The notes under the pieces are model-generated. The model did no database searches and was not told the origin of the DNA. It saw only the letters and a program-made list of their open reading frames with translations. Below are positions 1 to 9,750 of a DNA stretch of 64,000 nucleotides, in pieces (position 1 is the stretch's first letter; every line of letters starts with the position of its first letter). The position numbers and the translations under genes were made by a program. The DNA is from Polaribacter ponticola (GTDB taxonomy: Bacteria; Bacteroidota; Bacteroidia; Flavobacteriales; Flavobacteriaceae). The stretch spans positions 1,023,001-1,087,000 of the forward strand of contig NZ_JAOSLC020000003.1 in assembly GCF_026191475.2 (NCBI RefSeq), read 5' to 3'.

Positions 1-454
1 AGGTAATAGAAGTTGCATCTGGCATTATAAAATCTATAGGATACACAAAATCAAAACATTTATGTCTTCTCTTTTTTCTTCGCTCATTTGTGTCTGTTAA
101 TTTTCTTCCATCTAAAGAGAAAAATATTTCACTCGTTTTTTCTTGTCTAGAGTCGTTATCTGTTGCTATAGAAACTTTATAGCCTAATCCGTTTGCTAAA
201 AAAGCACTTTCTGCATAACTATCTGCTAAATCTTCTGTAAAAATAGTTGCTGTTGCTGTTGGCAAATCTGTAACCGCAACAGTTGTTTTTGCAGCAACAT
301 CTATACTTTCTATTAAAGAAGTATCGTCTGACATTTCTACACCTTCAGAATCTGAACAAGATGTAAATAATAAAGCTGATAAAATAAAAGCTGTAATAGT
401 AAAAAATAAAATACTAGATTTAAAAATGCGCTCTTTTGAAATTGAAATTTTCAT
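1..454 (-). CDS. Lipoprotein of unknown function, 3' end outside window
   Basis: This reading frame starts at an ATG at 454 and stays open to the left edge, so about 151 residues are visible. The N-terminus is a lipoprotein signal: basic start, hydrophobic stretch, then a lipobox ending LFTSC at about residues 29-33. After it comes an acidic linker and a soluble part with a basic patch (RRKKRRHK near residue 127). It lies 73 bp downstream of the anti-sigma-like gene and probably shares its operon. I recognise no domain. The function is unknown, and the rest of the protein is outside the window. Confidence 0.75.
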   Translation of the reverse strand, partial: MKISISKERIFKSSILFFTITAFILSALLFTSCSDSEGVEMSDDTSLIESIDVAAKTTVAVTDLPTATATIFTEDLADSYAESAFLANGLGYKVSIATDNDSRQEKTSEIFFSLDGRKLTDTNERRKKRRHKCFDFVYPIDFIMPDATSIT

Positions 455-527
455 AATAAGTAAAGTTTTTAATTAATAATTGTTTCTATTTATTTAGAAC
501 TACATTTTTTAAAATAGTTTGAAAAAA

Positions 528-1064
528 TTATAAAATAATTGTTTCAATCATTCCTTCATTTATATAATCATCTAATAATGTGTCTTCTACAAACAAAGAA
601 TTTAAAATTAAATTATCTAATTTTTGTTCAGAAAGTTCTGCTTTTACTAAAACCTCGTTAAATAAGGTTGCATCTTCAAACGCATCTATTTCAGATTCTT
701 CTATTAGTAAAGAGTTGATTAAAACATCATCTGAAAAAACAAAAGACTCTATTGTATTAGTTTCTAAACTATTATAATTACTAGAACTTTGCAACCAAAC
801 TGTTAAGCTAAGTATAAAAACTAAAGAAGCCGCTGCTATATATTTAAATTGAGGTTGCATCCAAATGATGTTCCCTTTTTTAGAAATAACTTCTTCTGTT
901 ACCTGTTCTTCTTTTATTTTATCTAAAATAGACATCTTAGATTTCACAAAATATCCTTCAGGAATATCTGTTCCTAAATATTTTTTATGATGTTTAGAAA
1001 TATCACCTTTTAAACCTTCTTTTAGAAAGCTTTGTTTGCTGTTATTTTCTGTCGATTTTTTCAT
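528..1064 (-). CDS. Single-pass membrane protein, putative anti-sigma partner
   Basis: The 178-residue protein has a basic cytoplasmic N-terminal part of about 70 residues, one membrane segment at about residues 74-91 (IAAASLVFILSLTVWL), and an acidic extracytoplasmic C-terminus. The C-terminal part seems to hold two copies of a roughly 29-residue unit, each with NSL followed by hydrophobic-hydrophobic-E and acidic residues. It sits 41 bp downstream of an ECF sigma factor gene. Position and topology suggest an anti-sigma factor, but I do not see a recognisable zinc-binding anti-sigma motif, so this role is inference from context. Confidence 0.7.
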   Translation of the reverse strand: MKKSTENNSKQSFLKEGLKGDISKHHKKYLGTDIPEGYFVKSKMSILDKIKEEQVTEEVISKKGNIIWMQPQFKYIAAASLVFILSLTVWLQSSSNYNSLETNTIESFVFSDDVLINSLLIEESEIDAFEDATLFNEVLVKAELSEQKLDNLILNSLFVEDTLLDDYINEGMIETIIL

Positions 1065-1105
1065 AATATATTAGTTAGACCCTACTTTTTAAAAATAGTT
1101 TGGAT

Positions 1106-1645
1106 TTATAAAAATATTTTTTCTTCAATAATTTTTACTGCTGTGTAATAAGTAGATTTTAATGTACTTTCTGATATTTCTAATATTTCAGAAATTTGCC
1201 TAAAACTCATGTCATCAAAATACTTCATATTAAAAACCAGTTTTTGCTTTTCTTTAAAACCGTTTATAATTTTATGCAGTTTTTGCTGAATTTCACCTCC
1301 ATCTAAATAGGCGTCTTCAAACAAGGAGGCTAAATTAGATTCTGAAACCTCATCAATATTATCATATCTTTTTTTGTTATTTTTTTCGAGAAATCTAATA
1401 GATTCATTGTATGCAATTCTATACATCCAAGTATGCAAACTGCTTTTCCCTTCAAACTTTATAATACTTTTATAAATTCTGATAAAAGTGTTCTGTAAAA
1501 CGTCATCTGCGTTTTCATGAGTAGTTACAATTCTTCTAATATGCCAATACAAACGTTCTTGATAAGCATCAAGAAGTTCACTAAAAGCGATATCTTTTAG
1601 TGCAGGATTTTTTAACTTAATTACAAGTTCTGCGTCTTTACTCAA
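1106..1645 (-). CDS. RNA polymerase ECF-type sigma factor
   Basis: The 179-residue protein has the two-domain layout of an ECF sigma-70 factor. Region 2 lies at about residues 20-90 and includes ADDVLQNTFIRIYKS and TWMYRIAYNES. Region 4 lies at about 120-175 and includes the helix-turn-helix MSFRQISEILEISESTLKS. ECF factors direct RNA polymerase to a small regulon in response to envelope signals. It is the first gene of a minus-strand cluster with a membrane protein and a lipoprotein, which fits sensing across the envelope. The regulon cannot be told from this window. Confidence 0.92.
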   Translation of the reverse strand: MSKDAELVIKLKNPALKDIAFSELLDAYQERLYWHIRRIVTTHENADDVLQNTFIRIYKSIIKFEGKSSLHTWMYRIAYNESIRFLEKNNKKRYDNIDEVSESNLASLFEDAYLDGGEIQQKLHKIINGFKEKQKLVFNMKYFDDMSFRQISEILEISESTLKSTYYTAVKIIEEKIFL

Positions 1646-1746
1646 GTATTGTTTGGTTGGTTACTATTCTTTAGACACAAGATAAAAGAAATAGTTTGAA
1701 AAAAACTCTAAATTATATTTTGATTGGCTAAACAAACTAATTACAA

Positions 1747-2436
1747 TCAATCTCCATAAGGGCAAGATGCAAAATAATCTTGAATGTTAAATTTTCTATC
1801 TTCAAAAAAAGAATCTAAAATTTTAAAATGCTTTATTCTATCAATTCTAAAAGCTCTATACTCGATTCTTAAATGACACCAAGCAATTAAAATCCATTTA
1901 TTGTTTGTAGAATACATAGCGCAAGGTTCTATCTTTCTGAAAGATATTGATGGATCATCTGCTTTTTGATAATTAATTTCTACATAATTAAAACTAGTAA
2001 TTGCTAACTGAATTTCTGACAAAGCATTACTAGAAATCTCTTCATATTTCCAATTAAAAACATGAATTTTATCGTTTAAAAGCTCACTCTTCTGTTGAAT
2101 AGAACTTTTAAAAACCGATTTTATTTTTGTTAAAGCGTCATTAAAATCATGCACAAAAGAAGCATCTTGAGACTGATTTATAACATGTTGTGCAGTAATT
2201 AAAGCATTTGCTTCTTTTTCGGAAAACTGTACAGGTGCAACCGTATAATTATCCATTAAACTATACCCTTTTCCTTCTATGGTAAACACAGGAATTCCTC
2301 CTTCTTCTAATTTTTTAATATCTCTGTAAATAGTTCTTATACTAACATCGTATTTTTTAGACAATTCTGTTGCTGTTAATAATCGTTTCGATTTTAACAT
2401 GGTAAGAATTGATATTAATCTAGATAATTGCGACAT
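1747..2436 (-). CDS. YafY-type HTH regulator with WYL domain
   Basis: The 229-residue protein begins with a DeoR-like winged helix (about residues 1-60, including LTATELSKKYDVSIRTIYRDI) followed by a linker and a WYL-type domain from about residue 135 onward (YVEINYQKADD, EPCAMYSTNNKWILIAWCHLR). Such proteins are transcription regulators that sense a ligand, often a nucleic acid or nucleotide, through the WYL domain. It lies 46 bp upstream of a VOC-family gene on the same strand, which may be its target or partner. The ligand is unknown. Confidence 0.88.
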   Translation of the reverse strand: MSQLSRLISILTMLKSKRLLTATELSKKYDVSIRTIYRDIKKLEEGGIPVFTIEGKGYSLMDNYTVAPVQFSEKEANALITAQHVINQSQDASFVHDFNDALTKIKSVFKSSIQQKSELLNDKIHVFNWKYEEISSNALSEIQLAITSFNYVEINYQKADDPSISFRKIEPCAMYSTNNKWILIAWCHLRIEYRAFRIDRIKHFKILDSFFEDRKFNIQDYFASCPYGD

Positions 2437-2482
2437 AGAAAAACAAAGATAGCGAACCCAAAAGGATTCGCTAAATTAAAAA

Positions 2483-2860
2483 TTATTGCATAGAATGTAA
2501 TGCAACTCTATTACCTTCTGTATCTAAAAACTGAGCAATAAAGCCGTTTTCATCAATATCCATTTTTGGCATAAATATTTTTCCGCCAGCAGCTTCAACT
2601 TTGTTTAAAGCAACATTTAAATCTTCTCCACCATTTAAATAAACTGTAGATCCGTCTGTAGATGGTTTCATTTCTGCCATTTCTACAATTGCGCCTCCTA
2701 CTCCACCGTTTTCCATATCATAAGGAAACATTCCGTATTTCATATTTTTTTCTGGCATATGAAAATCAGAAATTTCTAAATCTAAAATTGTAGAATAAAA
2801 TTTTTTTGCTCTTTCGTAATCTAATACAGGAATCTCAAACCAATTAATTGCATTTTTCAT
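2483..2860 (-). CDS. VOC family (glyoxalase-like) protein
   Basis: The 125-residue protein looks like a single vicinal-oxygen-chelate module pair: INWFEIPVLDYERAKKFYS at the start, GGVGGAIVEM in the middle and FIAQFLDTEGNRVALHSM at the end, with the FxDTEGN signature typical of the family. VOC proteins bind a metal and act as isomerases, dioxygenases or resistance proteins; here no substrate can be inferred. It follows the WYL regulator gene on the same strand, so the two may be co-transcribed. Confidence 0.85.
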   Translation of the reverse strand: MKNAINWFEIPVLDYERAKKFYSTILDLEISDFHMPEKNMKYGMFPYDMENGGVGGAIVEMAEMKPSTDGSTVYLNGGEDLNVALNKVEAAGGKIFMPKMDIDENGFIAQFLDTEGNRVALHSMQ

Positions 2861-2962
2861 TTTGTATGTTTTAAATTATTATACCACAAAAATACTTGAT
2901 GCTTTGACAGATAATGTCAGAGGTATTTATAATAAAATTCTTTTAATTTTAGTAAAATGACT

Positions 2963-3860
2963 TTATCTTTTATTACTGTACAAATACTCTGCTGCTGCAA
3001 CTCCCATTTTATTATATGAATGTCCAACACCTTTTACTATCTTTTTTTCCAATTAAATTTCATCTTAAATTTATCGGCTAATACTTCTGCTGTTTTGAAA
3101 AAAATATTCCTCTAGAAAATCTTCCATCTCCTTGTATATTTGCAAGTTTAGTTTTTCTTAAATCACCTCTTTTCTCATATTTATTATCTTTCTCTCCTAA
3201 TAGAACTATAAGATTAGATTTGAATGATTTTCTTAAATGATTTTTTTTAATATTAAGATCTTTTAATCCATAAGGAAATTCTGTTTCAAAATTTGGTAAA
3301 GTATACCAGCCAGAATTTGCTGCTACAATTCTATTTACCTTAGTTTTAGGATTAAAAATAGCTAAACGATGTGCAATTTGTCCGCCAGCAGAATGCCCAA
3401 AAAGATCATACTTTTTTTGTGTAGAATTAACATCTGCAACAGCTGTGCTAAATATTCTATCAAAGTCATCAAAAATCCACTCCTCATTAGAGTTTCTCTT
3501 TTTAGTTGTTTTGTTTATAAATGAAGAATTTGATAATCTACCTATATTATAATTTTTAGATTTTGGGTATTTTGTTTTGGAATATGATGGAGACAATACT
3601 AAAAGGTTGTATTTATTTGCTAAATCTATCCAATTATCTCTATAATCATCACCATTTCTTCCTCCTCCTGGAACTACAATAATAACTGAAAAATTGGGTT
3701 TGTAATAAAATATTTTTATTGAATCTTTTTCATTATTAAAGCCTCCTTTAATAGTAAAACTCCCAGAACCTGACTTAATTTTATTCTTTTTTTCTTGCCC
3801 AAAAGAAATACCTTTTAATAATAATAAAAGTAAAACTGTAATTGTAAATCGTATCTTCAT
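2963..3860 (-). CDS. Secreted alpha/beta hydrolase (two frameshifts in this sequence)
   Basis: The protein starts with a signal peptide and carries the nucleophile elbow GHSAG in the segment YDLFGHSAGGQIAHRLA and an oxyanion-type PGGGRNGDDYRDNW. It resembles esterase or depolymerase-like alpha/beta hydrolases. The uninterrupted frame stops at 3078, but the expected C-terminus continues in other frames after two A/T runs, 3098-3104 and 3042-3048, each one base short. The restored end contains GVGHSYNKMG, which supplies the catalytic histidine, and stops at 2963 (about 299 residues). Two homopolymer deletions in one otherwise conserved gene look more like sequence error than decay, though a pseudogene cannot be excluded. 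Confidence 0.75.
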
Positions 3861-4031
3861 TTTTTATCTGTTTTAAGAAAAAGACTTCCTATTTATAAAA
3901 TAGTGACAGTTCTTATTTAAGAAATTCTTAAATTATATCAATTATATTTATATCAATATTAATTTTAAAAATTTGAAAATTTGAAATTTCTATTTGGACA
4001 TTGTATTTTTACTTTATAAAGAAAATAGTAA

Positions 4032-4790
4032 ATGAAAATCATAATATCACCAGCAAAGTCTTTAGATTTTGAAAGTAAAGTGCCTACAAGTTTACATACA
4101 CAACCTCGTTTTTTAGACAAGTCGGAAAAATTGAATAAAAAATTAAAAACACTTTCTAAGAAAAAATTATCTGAGTTAATGAAAATTTCTGATGATTTGT
4201 CTGCTTTAAATTATGACAGAAATCAAACTTGGCAAACGCCTTTTACACCAAAAAATGCAAAACAAGCAATCTATTCTTTTACTGGCGCTGTTTTTCAGGG
4301 GATTGATGTAAATTCTTTATCCGAAGAAAAAATACCTTTACTTCAAAATAACTTAAGAATTCTATCTGGCTTATATGGTTTGTTAAAACCTTTAGATTTA
4401 ATACAACCTTATAGATTAGAAATGGGTACAAAGTTAAAAGTTGGTAGAACAGAAAACTTATATAAATTTTGGGATAACACTGTTGCAAATGCATTAAATG
4501 AAGAACTAAAAGACGATGAATTACTAGTTAACTTAGCTAGTTCAGAATATTTTAAAGTGATACCTAAAAAAGTTTTAAAAGTACCAATGATTACACCTGT
4601 TTTTAAAGATTTAAAAAATGGTGAATATAAAATTGTGATGACATATGCTAAAAAAGCCCGTGGCTTAATGGTGCGTTATATTATAGACAACAACGTTAAA
4701 ACCATTGAAGATCTAAAAGGTTTTAATGTTGATAATTATCGTTATTCTGAAGAAATGTCTACAGAAACCGAATTATTATTTACTCGCTAA
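4032..4790 (+). CDS. yaaA: Peroxide stress protein YaaA (DUF328/UPF0246)
   Basis: The 252-residue protein is full length for the YaaA family. The start MKIIISPAKSLDFES and the later YRLEMGTKL, NLASSEYFKVI and YAKKARGLMVRYII are family hallmarks. In Escherichia coli YaaA lowers free iron during hydrogen peroxide stress and binds DNA; the same role here is assumed by homology. The next gene, a SanA-like protein, starts at the base after its stop codon, so the two are probably translated from one message. Confidence 0.93.
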   Translation: MKIIISPAKSLDFESKVPTSLHTQPRFLDKSEKLNKKLKTLSKKKLSELMKISDDLSALNYDRNQTWQTPFTPKNAKQAIYSFTGAVFQGIDVNSLSEEKIPLLQNNLRILSGLYGLLKPLDLIQPYRLEMGTKLKVGRTENLYKFWDNTVANALNEELKDDELLVNLASSEYFKVIPKKVLKVPMITPVFKDLKNGEYKIVMTYAKKARGLMVRYIIDNNVKTIEDLKGFNVDNYRYSEEMSTETELLFTR

Positions 4791-5438
4791 ATGAATTTAA
4801 ATTGGTTTAAAATAATAAAAAAAACAGCTCTTATAGGATTCATTCTATCGGCTATTACTATAATTTTATCCAACTTAGTTGTTAACCAAAATGCTAAGGA
4901 AAAAGTTTTTACAGATACTTCTAAAATACCCAAAAATAAAGTTGGTTTACTTTTAGGAACTTCTAAAATACTAGAAGGCGGCGAAGAGAATTTGTATTTT
5001 ATTTATAGAGTTAACGCGGCAGTAAAGTTATTTAAATCAAAAAAAATAGATTTTATACTAATAAGCAGTAGTTACGAATCTAAATACAATGATAATCCGC
5101 AAGATTTTAAAATTGAATTATTAAAAAAAGGGATTCCAAAAAATAAAATTTTACTTGATTATGGTGGTAATAGAACTTTAAATTCTGTAATTAGAATAAA
5201 AGAAATATACAACCAACAATCTGTAACAATGATTTCTCAAGAATTCCATAATGAAAGAGCTATTTTCTTAGCCGAAAGTTATGGTATAAATGCAGTTGGT
5301 TTTAATGCCAAAGATGTTACAAATAGATTAGGCTTAAAAACACAGACCAGAGAATATTTTGCAAGAGTTAAAGTTTTTGTAGATATCTTTTTTAAGCTAC
5401 AGCCTAAATTTCTTGGAGAAAAGGTTAAAATTAAATAA
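4791..5438 (+). CDS. SanA/YdcF-like DUF218 membrane-anchored protein
   Basis: The 215-residue protein has an N-terminal membrane anchor (about residues 13-30) and a DUF218 domain: VGLLLGTSK near the start, RVNAAVKLFKSKKIDFILIS, then DYGGNRTLNSVIR and MISQEFHNERAIFLAESYGI. These match the SanA branch, linked in enterobacteria to envelope barrier function (vancomycin exclusion). The exact reaction is not established. It abuts yaaA with no spacing. Confidence 0.85.
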   Translation: MNLNWFKIIKKTALIGFILSAITIILSNLVVNQNAKEKVFTDTSKIPKNKVGLLLGTSKILEGGEENLYFIYRVNAAVKLFKSKKIDFILISSSYESKYNDNPQDFKIELLKKGIPKNKILLDYGGNRTLNSVIRIKEIYNQQSVTMISQEFHNERAIFLAESYGINAVGFNAKDVTNRLGLKTQTREYFARVKVFVDIFFKLQPKFLGEKVKIK

Positions 5439-5440
5439 CA

Positions 5441-5467
5441 GATTGCTTCGTAAAAACTCGTAATGAC
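5441..5467. repeat. Short intergenic repeat (GATTGCTTCG...AATGAC type)
   Basis: GATTGCTTCG followed by a short spacer, ACTCG and TAATGAC matches, in reverse complement, the repeat at 20365-20390 and copies near 30320 and 30500. It lies between the convergent SanA-like and serine dehydratase genes. Such 25-30 bp GATTGC/AATGAC elements are common between genes in flavobacterial genomes; their role is unknown. Confidence 0.7.
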
Positions 5468-5513
5468 ACTTATTAATTATTATTTAGCTTTACTGAAAAC
5501 TGCCAACTAAACA

Positions 5514-6937
5514 TCAACAATCTACAATTCTAACATTTACTGCCAAACCTCCTTCTGAAGTTTCTTTATAGTTTTTATTCATGTCTTTAGCGGTTTCCCA
5601 CATGGTGTCAATCACCTTATCTAATGATACTAAAGAATCTTTAGGATCTGTTTCTAAAGCAATTTCTGCTGCATGTATTGCTTTTATTGCGCCCATAGAG
5701 TTACGCTCTATACAAGGTACTTGCACCAAACCTGCAATAGGATCGCAAGTTAAGCCTAAATGATGTTCCATAGCAATTTCTGCTGCAGATAAAGCTTGTG
5801 CTGCTGTACCACCTAACAACTCTGTTAAAGCTCCTGCTGCCATTGCAGATGAAACTCCAATTTCTGCCTGACAACCTCCCATTGCTGCAGAAATAGTTGC
5901 ATTTTTCTTAAAAATACTTCCAATTTCGCCAGCAGTTAATAAAAACTTTTTTATTTCATTAAAATTGGCTTCGTGGTTTTCTATCACTAAATAGTACATT
6001 AAAACTGCCGGAATTACACCTGCACTTCCATTTGTTGGCGCTGTTACCACTCTTCCTAAAGCAGCATTCACTTCATTTACAGATAAAGCAAAACAACTAA
6101 CCCATTTTAAAATTTCTCTAAACTTAACCTCATTACCTCTTATAGCTGTAATCCATTCTTTTTGATTAGAATATGTTGCGTCTTTTATCAATTTTACATG
6201 TGTATCAAACGCACGTCTTTTTACATTTAATCCTCCAGGAAGTCTACCTTCTGTATGGCAACCAATATACATGCACTCTAACATGGTTTCCCATATTCTA
6301 TTCAATTCAAAATCAATTTCGTTTTCAGACCTTAACTCTAATTCGTTTTTAAGAACTATATCAGAAATTTGTAAATTTTCTTTTTCGCAATACTCTTCTA
6401 ATTGAATTGCTCTATTAATTGGGTACGGAAAATTCTTTTTATTGATTTCAATTTCTTCTTCTAAATTATCATTCTCTTGTACAATAAATCCGCCACCAAT
6501 AGAATAATACGTTTCAGATGATATTTCTTTTCCATCAGAAAAACCTTTAAAAGTCATTCCATTTGCATGAAATGGTAAAAAATCTCTATTAAATTTGATT
6601 GAATTTCTAAGAAAAGAAACTTTTTTCCGCCTTTAAAAAAAATTTCTTCTTGTGTATTTATTCTATCAACAATAATTACAATATCTTCAATAGGAATATA
6701 TTCTGGGTCTGCTTCACTTAAACCTAATAACACAGCAACATCTGTTGCATGACCTTTACCCGTTAAAGACAAAGAGCCATATAAATTTACCTCAACTGTA
6801 TCTAAACTTTCTAAAAGATTTTGCTCTCTTAATTTTTCTACCCAAGCTATTGCAGCTCTCCAAGGGCCTAATGTGTGTGAACTAGAAGGTCCAACACCAA
6901 TCTTAAGCATATCAAAAACACTAATAAATTGCGACAT
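5514..6937 (-). CDS. sdaA: L-serine ammonia-lyase (one frameshift in this sequence)
   Basis: The product converts L-serine to pyruvate and ammonia using a 4Fe-4S cluster. The N-terminal beta domain starts [25 protein letters not shown]; the alpha domain carries [34 protein letters not shown] and [20 protein letters not shown], with the cluster cysteines. The frame is broken at 6621-6626: six T on the plus strand where seven would restore [18 protein letters not shown] and join the two halves (about 474 residues). I chose the start at 6937, because upstream codons to 6982 overlap a terminator hairpin. The frameshift is most likely a sequence error. Confidence 0.9.
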
Positions 6938-6970
6938 TCGTAATATTAAATCTAAATTATGGTGTAAATG

Positions 6971-7007
6971 TAAAAAATCCAACTCAATGAGTTGGATTTT
7001 TTTATAT
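6971..7007 (-). terminator. Rho-independent terminator of the DUF2853 gene
   Basis: A perfect 11-bp stem (AATCCAACTCA with TGAGTTGGATT, one-base centre) is followed on the minus strand by a T run. It lies 18 bp after the DUF2853 stop and before the serine dehydratase start, so these are separate transcripts. T runs on both sides mean it could also act on the plus strand. Confidence 0.75.
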
Positions 7008-7024
7008 TATTAAAAAAGAAGAAT

Positions 7025-7366
7025 TTAGAAACCGTAAACAGATTCTTTATCAAATTTTTTCATTAACATGTAATAAACTACAGCTCTGTATTTTTTTCTT
7101 TCAGACTTTCCAATTCTCTCCATAACTTCCTCAATACCTGCATCTAATTCAGCACTATCTGCTAAGCCTAACTTTTTAATTAAAAAATTATTTTTAACAG
7201 TTGCTAATTCTTTAGCATCAGAACCAGAAACTGTTTCTGCATCTGCTTTATAAATAGAAGGCCCTAAACCTTTAGTTACCGCAGCTAATAATTCTGTATT
7301 AGAACGCAAATTTCTATCGTCCATAAATTGTTTGTACAAAGCAACTTTTTCGTCAAATTTACTCAT
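7025..7366 (-). CDS. DUF2853 family protein
   Basis: The 113-residue soluble protein matches what I know of the DUF2853 family: MSKFDEKVALYKQFMDDRN at the start, KNNFLIKKLGL in the middle and a conserved end with YRAVVYYMLMKKF. It is mostly helical and highly charged, with no signal peptide or membrane segment. Family members have no established function. It is transcribed away from dnaK, sharing a 250-bp divergent intergenic region, and ends at its own terminator. Confidence 0.85.
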   Translation of the reverse strand: MSKFDEKVALYKQFMDDRNLRSNTELLAAVTKGLGPSIYKADAETVSGSDAKELATVKNNFLIKKLGLADSAELDAGIEEVMERIGKSERKKYRAVVYYMLMKKFDKESVYGF

Positions 7367-7543
7367 GATTTTGTGTTTAATTTTTATAAAATGTTTTGAT
7401 TCTTATAGAACAATCCAAATATAAGAAAATAATAATGGATTTCAAATCTCAATGATTGCTCTATACTTAAGATACATTTTGTGTCAATATGTCACAATTT
7501 ATTTGTTTTTTTTTTTGCTGACATTTATTAGATAAAAAAGTAG

Positions 7544-7559
7544 TTGGCACACAGTTTGA
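7544..7559 (+). promoter_or_regulatory. Possible sigma-54-type promoter of dnaK
   Basis: TTGGCAC, five bases, then TTGA resembles the -24/-12 element (TGGCAC-N5-TTGC), with one mismatch at the end. It lies 57 bp upstream of the dnaK ATG on the same strand. No clear TAnnTTTG element of the Bacteroidota housekeeping type was seen in the same interval. The assignment rests on sequence match only. Confidence 0.35.
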
Positions 7560-7616
7560 CTATTGTTAAAATGTAAAATTGAATTAAGAATTTTTTAAAT
7601 TATAAATATATTAGTT

Positions 7617-9524
7617 ATGAGTAAAATTATTGGAATCGATTTAGGAACAACAAACTCGTGTGTTTCTGTGATGGAAGGTAATGAGCCAGTTGTAATACCT
7701 AATGCAGAAGGAAAAAGAACAACTCCTTCTATTGTTGCATTTGTAGAAGGCGGTGAACGTAAAATTGGAGACCCTGCAAAAAGACAAGCAGTAACAAACC
7801 CAACAAAAACAGTTTATTCTATTAAACGTTTTATGGGTAATAAATTCTCTGAATCTTCTAAAGAAGTAAAAAGAGTACCTTATAAAGTAGTAAAAGGAGA
7901 TAACGATACTCCAAGAGTAGATATTGATGGTCGTTTATACACGCCTCAAGAAATTTCTGCTATGGTATTACAGAAAATGAAAAAAACAGCAGAAGACTAT
8001 TTAGGAACTGATGTAGCTGAAGCTGTAATTACAGTACCTGCTTATTTTAACGATGCACAAAGACAAGCTACAAAAGAAGCTGGTGAAATTGCTGGTTTAA
8101 AAGTAAGAAGAATTATAAATGAACCAACTGCAGCTGCTTTAGCTTATGGTTTAGATAAAGCAAATGATGATAAAAAAATCGTTGTTTTTGATTTTGGTGG
8201 TGGAACACATGATGTTTCTATCTTAGAATTAGGAGATGGGGTTTTTGAAGTATTAGCTACAGATGGTGATACGCATTTAGGTGGTGATGATGTTGATGAA
8301 AAAATCATTAACTGGTTAGCAGAAGAATTTATCGCTGATGAAAACATGGATTTAAGAAACGATCCAATGGCTTTACAACGTTTAAAAGAAGCTGCTGAAA
8401 AAGCGAAGATCGAGTTATCTTCTTCTGCACAAACAGAAATTAACTTACCTTATGTTACTGCAACTGCTAGTGGACCAAAACACTTAGTAAGAACTTTAAC
8501 AAGAGCTAAATTTGAGCAATTAATAGACGATTTAGTTAAAAGAACAATAGAACCTTGTCAAACTGCATTAAGAAACGCTGATTTGTCAATCGATGAAATC
8601 GATGAAATTGTATTAGTTGGTGGTTCTACAAGAATACCTGCTGTACAAGAAGCTGTTGAGAAATTCTTCGGAAAATCTCCAAGTAAAGGTGTTAACCCTG
8701 ATGAAGTTGTTGCTCTAGGAGCTGCAATACAAGGTGGTGTTTTATCTGGTGATGTTAAAGATGTATTATTATTAGACGTTACACCTTTATCTTTAGGTAT
8801 TGAAACTATGGGGAATGTTTTCACAAAGTTAATTGATGCAAATACAACAATTCCTACAAAAAAATCTCAAGTATTCTCTACAGCAGTAGACAATCAACCA
8901 TCAGTAGAAATTCATGTTTTACAAGGTGAAAGAGCGATGGTTGCAGATAATAATACAATTGGTCGTTTCCATTTAGATGGTTTACCACCAGCACAAAGAG
9001 GTGTACCTCAAATTGAAGTAACTTTTGATATTGATGCAAATGGTATTATTAAAGTTTCTGCTTTAGATAAAGGAACAAACAAATCTCACGAAATTAGAAT
9101 TGAAGCTTCTTCTGGTTTATCTGAAGAAGAAATCGAAAAAATGAGACAAGATGCAGAAGCTAATGCTGATGCTGATAAAGCTGCAAAAGAAACTGCTGAA
9201 AAAATTAATGAAGCAGATTCTATGATTTTTCAAACAGAAAAGCAATTAAAAGAATTTGGTGAAAAATTATCTGATGATAAAAAAGGACCAATTGAAGCTG
9301 CTTTAGTTGAATTAAAAGCTGCTCATGAATCTAAAGATTTAGCATCAATTGATACTGCTTTAGCAACTATTAACGAGGCTTGGAAAGTTGCATCTGAAGA
9401 AATGTATGCTGCACAAGGTGGTGCTGAAGGAGCAAATCCTGGAGCAGAACAACAAGGTCAACCAGAAGCTAATGCAGATCAAGGAGACAATGTTGAAGAT
9501 GTAGATTTCGAAGAAGTAAAGTAA
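7617..9524 (+). CDS. dnaK: Molecular chaperone DnaK (Hsp70)
   Basis: The 635-residue protein is full length for Hsp70. The nucleotide-binding domain (about 1-380) has [50 protein letters not shown] and [13 protein letters not shown]. The substrate-binding domain (about 385-505) begins [16 protein letters not shown]. The helical lid ends in a Q/G/A-rich linker and an acidic tail, EDVDFEEVK. It binds and releases unfolded segments in an ATP cycle with DnaJ and GrpE, which are not in this window. A strong terminator follows about 100 bp downstream. Confidence 0.98.
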   Translation: MSKIIGIDLGTTNSCVSVMEGNEPVVIPNAEGKRTTPSIVAFVEGGERKIGDPAKRQAVTNPTKTVYSIKRFMGNKFSESSKEVKRVPYKVVKGDNDTPRVDIDGRLYTPQEISAMVLQKMKKTAEDYLGTDVAEAVITVPAYFNDAQRQATKEAGEIAGLKVRRIINEPTAAALAYGLDKANDDKKIVVFDFGGGTHDVSILELGDGVFEVLATDGDTHLGGDDVDEKIINWLAEEFIADENMDLRNDPMALQRLKEAAEKAKIELSSSAQTEINLPYVTATASGPKHLVRTLTRAKFEQLIDDLVKRTIEPCQTALRNADLSIDEIDEIVLVGGSTRIPAVQEAVEKFFGKSPSKGVNPDEVVALGAAIQGGVLSGDVKDVLLLDVTPLSLGIETMGNVFTKLIDANTTIPTKKSQVFSTAVDNQPSVEIHVLQGERAMVADNNTIGRFHLDGLPPAQRGVPQIEVTFDIDANGIIKVSALDKGTNKSHEIRIEASSGLSEEEIEKMRQDAEANADADKAAKETAEKINEADSMIFQTEKQLKEFGEKLSDDKKGPIEAALVELKAAHESKDLASIDTALATINEAWKVASEEMYAAQGGAEGANPGAEQQGQPEANADQGDNVEDVDFEEVK

Positions 9525-9623
9525 GCAGAATGTTGAATTTGTTTTTACAAATTCTTACATATCGCTTATCCCAAAATTGATTTGGGATCTCTTAAAAGAA
9601 AAACATATTTTCTTATAATAACT

Positions 9624-9657
9624 AAAACGCAATCATTTATTTGATTGCGTTTTTTTT
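9624..9657 (+). terminator. Rho-independent terminator of dnaK
   Basis: A 12-bp perfect stem (AAAACGCAATCA with TGATTGCGTTTT) closes a six-base loop and runs into eight or more T on the plus strand. A smaller TCCCAAA/TTTGGGA hairpin lies just upstream at about 9568-9587. Confidence 0.88.
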
Positions 9658-9750
9658 GTTTCTAAGAAATAATTAGATTTTTTATAAATAAAAATATATT
9701 TAAAAACTAAATTTACATCTAACTAAAAACATTATTTCTGTTTTAATAAA

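Noticed and set aside
528..1064. Zinc-finger anti-sigma factor
   Set aside because: No HxxxCxxC motif was found; only topology and position support an anti-sigma role.
6938..6982. Longer N-terminus for L-serine dehydratase
   Set aside because: The extra codons overlap a terminator hairpin and have no family match; the family start [11 protein letters not shown] fits 6937.
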